Shown in pieces: positions 6,578 through 10,085 of a stretch of DNA of 10,085 bases; positions within the stretch are counted from its first letter, which is position 1; the number at the start of each line of letters is the position of its first letter. Under the pieces are notes generated by a model. That model ran no database searches and was not told the DNA's origin. It saw only the letters and a program-made list of their open reading frames with translations. Origin of the DNA: Roseobacter sp. (GTDB lineage: Bacteria > Pseudomonadota > Alphaproteobacteria > Rhodobacterales > Rhodobacteraceae); the NCBI GenBank assembly GCA_024636425.1, contig JAGXHB010000031.1, positions 1 to 10,085 on the forward strand, written 5' to 3'. Both the position numbers and the translations under genes were made by a program.

Positions 6578-6630
6578 ACCGCTGAACCTGCCAGAAAGCA
6601 GGGGCCTGTTCCAGCGTCCATCGCGGGGCA

Positions 6631-7641
6631 TCAGGCGGCTTTCTGCCAGCGGGCCACACGACGGTCCATGACGCGCCGCCAGACGGGCGGGATCAGGGCA
6701 AGTACCGCCATGACAGGCAGGGACCGGGGCAGGACCGGCATCGTGTCCGGCGTGAGGGTCAGCGCCGGAAAGGCCCGGCCCGGGCGCATGTGGTGATCCG
6801 AATGGCGCGGTGCATTCAGCATCATCGCAGAAGAATACCACGCAGGGGCGTTCCAGCTGTGATGCGGGCCAACGGGTTCGGGGCGACCGTCTTCGCGCAG
6901 TGCGCGCCGCAACCCGTAATGCTGAACGTAATCCGACAGCAGCAGTTGCAACTGGGCATAGAACGCGATGGCCACATGCACCGCGACGCCGCCCCATCCG
7001 GCAAGAGCAAAGGCTGCGACAAGCGCCAACAGCGCCCCGCCGACATAGGCCAGATAGGGATGCGTCAGCGCTGACCGCTTTCCGGCGCGGGCGCGCTGCG
7101 CCGTGTCTGCGCGCCAGCCTGCAATGAATTCACCCCGCAGCGCACGCAGGACATAAGCATAGAACCCTTCGCCAAGGCGGGCGGAATTGGGGTCGGCATC
7201 GGTGGCGGCGTGAATGTGATGCACCCGCAGATGCGCCGAGACGTGGTGGCCATGCAGCAGCGTGCAATAGATCGCCGTGCCGATCCGGCGGGGCCAGCGG
7301 GTGCTCGCGTGGATCAGCTCATGCGCGTTGGAGTTCGAGATCTGCCCGAAAAACAGCCCCAGCCCCAGATAGATCATCAGCTTGTCGGCCAGCTCAAGCG
7401 CGTCATTGCGCGCCAGCGCCCATACGCCAAGCGGCAGCAGCACGAAATGCACCACCGCCAGCATCAGGCTGAGCATTCTGCCCGTCGCATCGCGTTCGGG
7501 CATCAGGCGGGTTATCCGGTCGAGGAAAAACACCATCACCGTGATCGACATAAGCGCCAGCAGCGGCCACGCGCCGCCAAGCGTGCAGGCCAGCGCCAGC
7601 AGCAGGGCAGGGGTCAGGCTGGCGATTGCGTACCAGATCAT
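6631..7641 (-). CDS. AlkB-type membrane di-iron monooxygenase (alkane 1-monooxygenase family)
   Basis: This 336-residue integral membrane protein has about six hydrophobic segments (roughly 4-24, 27-41, 57-77, 87-103, 197-219, 222-238) and the complete histidine set of the AlkB branch of the fatty-acid desaturase/hydroxylase superfamily. These are HELIH (107-111), HLRVHHIHAATDADP with His137, His141 and His142, the YVQHYGLRR motif (238-246) and PRHSDHHMRP (279-287). AlkB enzymes hydroxylate the terminal carbon of alkanes using oxygen and electrons from rubredoxin. It differs from classical AlkB in being shorter (about 400 residues is usual), in having HELIHA where HELGHK is common, and in having Ala136 where Glu usually precedes the second histidine box. 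The substrate may not be an alkane. The GTG/ATG choice is clear: ATG at 7641 with GGAG eight bases before it. No rubredoxin or reductase gene adjoins it. Confidence 0.88.
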   Translation of the reverse strand: MIWYAIASLTPALLLALACTLGGAWPLLALMSITVMVFFLDRITRLMPERDATGRMLSLMLAVVHFVLLPLGVWALARNDALELADKLMIYLGLGLFFGQISNSNAHELIHASTRWPRRIGTAIYCTLLHGHHVSAHLRVHHIHAATDADPNSARLGEGFYAYVLRALRGEFIAGWRADTAQRARAGKRSALTHPYLAYVGGALLALVAAFALAGWGGVAVHVAIAFYAQLQLLLSDYVQHYGLRRALREDGRPEPVGPHHSWNAPAWYSSAMMLNAPRHSDHHMRPGRAFPALTLTPDTMPVLPRSLPVMAVLALIPPVWRRVMDRRVARWQKAA

Positions 7642-7784
7642 CTTGCAGGCTCCGTCAGGGTCATATGTTTCTTATAGGCTAAATACGGCGCGAAAAAGGA
7701 CGCAAGCTGCCGCAGGGCCGCGTAAAGTGATGGTGAGATGTCGCTTTTCGAATGTGAGAACGCCAGTGCCCTTGGTAGGGTTTG

Positions 7785-7806
7785 CCCGATATGTGCCCGA
7801 TATGTG
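7785..7806. repeat. Two perfect tandem copies of an 11-bp unit before fdhB
   Basis: CCCGATATGTG occurs at 7785-7795 and again at 7796-7806 without a gap. The pair ends four bases before the GAGAGG ribosome-binding site of the formate dehydrogenase beta gene. Eleven bases is close to one helical turn, as in tandem operator half-sites, but it could equally be a chance duplication in the leader. Confidence 0.7.
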
Positions 7807-7809
7807 AAC

Positions 7810-7815
7810 GAGAGG
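7810..7815 (+). promoter_or_regulatory. fdhB ribosome-binding site
   Basis: GAGAGG lies six bases before the ATG at 7822. It supports this start over the ATG 28 codons upstream (7738), whose extra residues run through the 11-bp repeats and have no ribosome-binding site of similar quality. Confidence 0.75.
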
Positions 7816-7821
7816 CGAACC

Positions 7822-9534
7822 ATGGCGTTGGACAATCAGAACAAGGCAAACGGCAAAAGCCCCGAAAAAGGCGTCTGGAAATCCGGCAAAGGCAAGGGGC
7901 GTACCCATACCAAGGGCCGCCAGTTGCACGATCAGGCCTGGGACGAGGTGCGGGCACTTCTGGGCGACAAGCCGCGCCGCGCCGATCTGCTGATCGAACA
8001 TCTGCATCTGATACAGGACGAATACGGCCATCTGTCGGCCGCGCATCTGCGCGCACTGGCCGAGGAACTGCGCCTGAGCATGGCTGAAGTCTATGAGGTC
8101 GCGACGTTTTATGCCCATTTCGACGTGGTCAAGGAAGGCGAGACGCCGCCGCCCGCGCTGACCATCCGCATCTGCGATTCGTTGTCTTGCGAACTGGCAG
8201 GCGCACAGCAGTTGAAGACGGCACTGGAAGACGGGCTTGACCAGACCGAAGTGCGCGTTGTGCGTGCGCCCTGCATGGGCCGGTGCGACACCGCGCCCGC
8301 GCTGGAGCTTGGGCATGCCTTTGTCGATCACGCCACACTGGACAAGGTGAAAGCGGCCATCGCCGCCGATGCGACCCACGTGCAGGTGCCAGACTATGAA
8401 GGCTATGCCGCTTATGCTGCACAGGGCGGCTATGACACGCTGCGCAAACTGCGTACGGGCGGAGATTGGGAGCAGGTGCAGGGCTCTCTGCTACAGGCCG
8501 GCGTGCGGGGTCTGGGCGGTGCCGGTTTCCCGTCGGGCAAGAAATGGGGCTTCGTGCGCGGCAACGCAGGCCCGCGTTACATGGCCGTCAATGGCGACGA
8601 GGGCGAACCCGGCACCTTCAAGGACCGCTGGTATCTTGAGCGTGTGCCGCATCTTTTCCTTGAGGGGATGCTGATCGCCGCTTGGGCGGTCGAGGCGGAA
8701 AAAGTGTTCCTGTATATGCGCGACGAATATCCTCAGGTGCTGGCGCTTTTGCGCACCGAGATTGCAGCGCTCGAGGACGCAGGGCTGGTCGCGCCTGGCT
8801 ATATCGATCTGCGGCGCGGTGCGGGTGCCTATATCTGCGGCGAGGAATCAGCGATGATCGAAAGCATCGAAGGCAAGCGCGGGATGCCGCGCCACCGTCC
8901 GCCCTATGTGGCGCAGGTCGGCGTGTTTGGCCGCCCGACGCTGGTGCATAACGTGGAAACCCTGCACTGGATCGCACGCGTTTGCCGCGAGGGGCCGGAA
9001 ATCCTGAACACCGTTGAAAAAAACGGTCGCAAGGGGCAACGCAGCTTCTCGGTCTCGGGGCGTGTGGCGAAACCCGGCATGTATCTGCTGCCTGCCGGAT
9101 CGACGGTCACCGACATCATCGCGGCTGCGGGCGGCATGGCCGAAGGGCATCTGTTCAAAGCCTACCAGCCGGGGGGCCCTTCGTCCGGACTGCTGCCCGC
9201 CTCCATGGGTGACGTCGTGATGGATTTCGACGTCCTGCAGGAACATGGCAGTTTTATCGGGTCGGCGGCCGTCGTCATCCTGTCGGACCAGGACAGCGCC
9301 AAGGCCGCAGCGCTCAACATGCTGCGGTTCTTTGAAAGCGAAAGCTGTGGACAATGCACCCCCTGCCGGGTGGGTTGCGAAAAGGCGGTCAAGCTGATGG
9401 ACCAGCCGACATGGGACCAACCCCTGCTTGAGGAGTTGTCACAAGCGATGATCGACACCTCCATCTGCGGTCTGGGCCAAGCCGCCCCCAACGCCATCCG
9501 CCTGACGATGAAGCATTTCGCGGATGAGGTGTAA
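7822..9534 (+). CDS. fdhB: NAD-dependent formate dehydrogenase beta subunit (NuoE-NuoF fusion)
   Basis: This 570-residue protein joins two Complex I-like domains. The NuoE/thioredoxin-like part (about 35-185) contains ADLLIEHLHLIQDEYGHLSA and [2Fe-2S] ligands Cys118 and Cys123 (CDSLSC) with Cys151 and Cys155 (CMGRC). The NuoF part (about 195-570) has RGLGGAGFPSGKKW, the FMN/NADH segment NGDEGEPGTFKDR, RGAGAYICGEESAMIESIEG and the [4Fe-4S] site SCGQCTPC (Cys509, 512, 515) with Cys549 in SICGLGQAAPN. As I recall it, Methylobacterium extorquens Fdh1B, the diaphorase half of the metal-dependent formate dehydrogenase, has the same fusion, length and a similar KGRQ-ending basic tail; this is the basis for preferring it to HoxF or respiratory NuoF. 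It would pass electrons from the formate-oxidising alpha subunit to NAD+. The N-terminal 33 residues are Lys/Gly-rich. No alpha subunit is in the window. Confidence 0.9.
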   Translation: MALDNQNKANGKSPEKGVWKSGKGKGRTHTKGRQLHDQAWDEVRALLGDKPRRADLLIEHLHLIQDEYGHLSAAHLRALAEELRLSMAEVYEVATFYAHFDVVKEGETPPPALTIRICDSLSCELAGAQQLKTALEDGLDQTEVRVVRAPCMGRCDTAPALELGHAFVDHATLDKVKAAIAADATHVQVPDYEGYAAYAAQGGYDTLRKLRTGGDWEQVQGSLLQAGVRGLGGAGFPSGKKWGFVRGNAGPRYMAVNGDEGEPGTFKDRWYLERVPHLFLEGMLIAAWAVEAEKVFLYMRDEYPQVLALLRTEIAALEDAGLVAPGYIDLRRGAGAYICGEESAMIESIEGKRGMPRHRPPYVAQVGVFGRPTLVHNVETLHWIARVCREGPEILNTVEKNGRKGQRSFSVSGRVAKPGMYLLPAGSTVTDIIAAAGGMAEGHLFKAYQPGGPSSGLLPASMGDVVMDFDVLQEHGSFIGSAAVVILSDQDSAKAAALNMLRFFESESCGQCTPCRVGCEKAVKLMDQPTWDQPLLEELSQAMIDTSICGLGQAAPNAIRLTMKHFADEV

Positions 9535-9740
9535 ACAACCGTAGGCAGATAGTATTTGGTTGCATGCGATTCCAGATTGATGTCTGTGGCGTAAAACGGC
9601 CAACGAATATGATCGGGCGTCAGTTTGTAGCGCGTCGCGCGCCATCCACCGTGTGATTGTCCATTTTTATGCTCACCGCGATTTAATGAAGGTTTCCTTT
9701 GGTGTGTTGCGCTGCCAAAAGGACGCTTGAGAAGCGCAGC

Positions 9741-9747
9741 AAGGGGG
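9741..9747 (+). promoter_or_regulatory. Ribosome-binding site of the SH3 lipoprotein gene
   Basis: AAGGGGG lies five bases before the ATG at 9753. Together with the signal peptide that follows, it decides against the upstream in-frame ATG at 9699. Confidence 0.7.
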
Positions 9748-9752
9748 CAGCG

Positions 9753-10055
9753 ATGCAACGACGGAATTGGATGATCTTGGTTGCCAGCGTGACCCTTTCG
9801 GCCTGCGTGGGCGCACCTTCGGCGGGTGTGTCGCCGGGGCGCTACGAGGTGTTCGGGGTCGGCGAAGGTGACATGCTCAAGCTGCGCTCAGGACCGGGCA
9901 CCGGCTTTAACGAAGTTCTGGGAATGCCCAACGGGACCGAAGTTCAGGTCAGGGAGTGCGTGTCAACCGGAGCGACGCGCTGGTGCAATGTCACTCTGGC
10001 CACCTCGGGTCAGGTCGAAGGCTATGCCTCCTATGCGTATCTGCGCAAGAAATAG
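9753..10055 (+). CDS. SH3-domain lipoprotein
   Basis: The 100-residue product begins MQRRNWMILVASVTLSAC, a lipoprotein signal with a clear LSAC lipobox (Cys18). After a short linker, residues about 32-98 form a bacterial SH3 (SH3b) domain: LKLRSGPGTGFNEVLGMPNG is the usual first motif, followed by TEVQVRECVSTGATRWCNV and the closing VEGYASYAYLRKK. Cys69 and Cys78 may pair. SH3b domains usually bind peptidoglycan or protein partners; the anchor would place this one on a periplasmic membrane face. It follows fdhB on the same strand after 218 bases and may have its own promoter. Whether it serves formate metabolism or only sits beside it cannot be told from the sequence. Confidence 0.87.
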   Translation: MQRRNWMILVASVTLSACVGAPSAGVSPGRYEVFGVGEGDMLKLRSGPGTGFNEVLGMPNGTEVQVRECVSTGATRWCNVTLATSGQVEGYASYAYLRKK

Positions 10056-10085
10056 GCGCTAGTTTTTGACCACCAGACAGATGCA

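Noticed and set aside
6578..6997. Upstream extension of the small secreted protein's frame into the AlkB-like gene
   Set aside because: This part is an out-of-frame reading of the AlkB-like gene, and the true start is marked by a signal peptide at 6577.
7738..7821. 28-codon N-terminal extension of the formate dehydrogenase beta subunit
   Set aside because: The extension lacks a good ribosome-binding site and runs through the 11-bp repeats, whereas the ATG at 7822 has GAGAGG at a proper distance.
9162..9758. 198-codon minus-strand open frame spanning the end of fdhB and the gap after it
   Set aside because: No domain was recognised, the larger part lies opposite fdhB, and there is no convincing ribosome-binding site. 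The gap portion alone is too short to judge as coding.
1..10085. CRISPR array, transposon, integron or phage segment
   Set aside because: No spaced direct repeats, terminal inverted repeats, transposase, integrase or phage structural motifs were seen on either strand.

Overview
The window is high-GC DNA (about 60-65% G+C by eye) with tightly packed genes. Protein sequence styles and gene neighbours point to an alphaproteobacterium of the family Rhodobacteraceae (Roseobacter group). This is inferred from the proteins; no rRNA or other taxonomic marker lies in the window. I see no tRNA, rRNA, CRISPR array, insertion sequence or prophage gene.

Layout. (1) 1-1382, plus strand: the end of an ExbD/TolR-type gene, a second ExbD gene and a TonB gene. 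They are coupled by very short or overlapping junctions and form the distal part of a TonB energy-transduction operon for outer-membrane uptake. (2) 1398-1922, minus strand: a lipoprotein with a peptidoglycan-binding domain, convergent with tonB. (3) 2147-3210, plus strand: an adrenodoxin-type [2Fe-2S] ferredoxin, coupled through TGATG to an exported protein with two FG-GAP/VCBS-like calcium-loop motifs. (4) 3286-4551, minus strand: purD (purine synthesis), divergent from xseA (4644-6185, plus strand), the exonuclease VII large subunit. (5) 6182-7641, minus strand: an AlkB-type membrane non-heme di-iron monooxygenase followed by a small exported Cys/Trp-rich protein. The small gene's stop codon overlaps that of xseA in the palindrome CTAG. 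(6) 7822-10055, plus strand: a fused NuoE-NuoF-type diaphorase subunit closely resembling the beta subunit of Methylobacterium-type NAD-dependent formate dehydrogenase (Fdh1B), then an SH3-domain lipoprotein. The catalytic alpha subunit, if linked, would lie beyond the right edge.

Most genes are recognisable housekeeping or metabolic genes, and I do not find a clear new multi-gene system. The points most worth a second look are: an ExbD whose membrane Asp is replaced by Asn, in tandem with another ExbD; the SH3 lipoprotein behind the formate dehydrogenase beta subunit; a perfect 11-bp tandem repeat just before the fdhB ribosome-binding site; an AlkB homologue with no dedicated electron-transfer partner beside it; five ~22-residue repeats in XseA; and a dyad overlapping a possible purD promoter.
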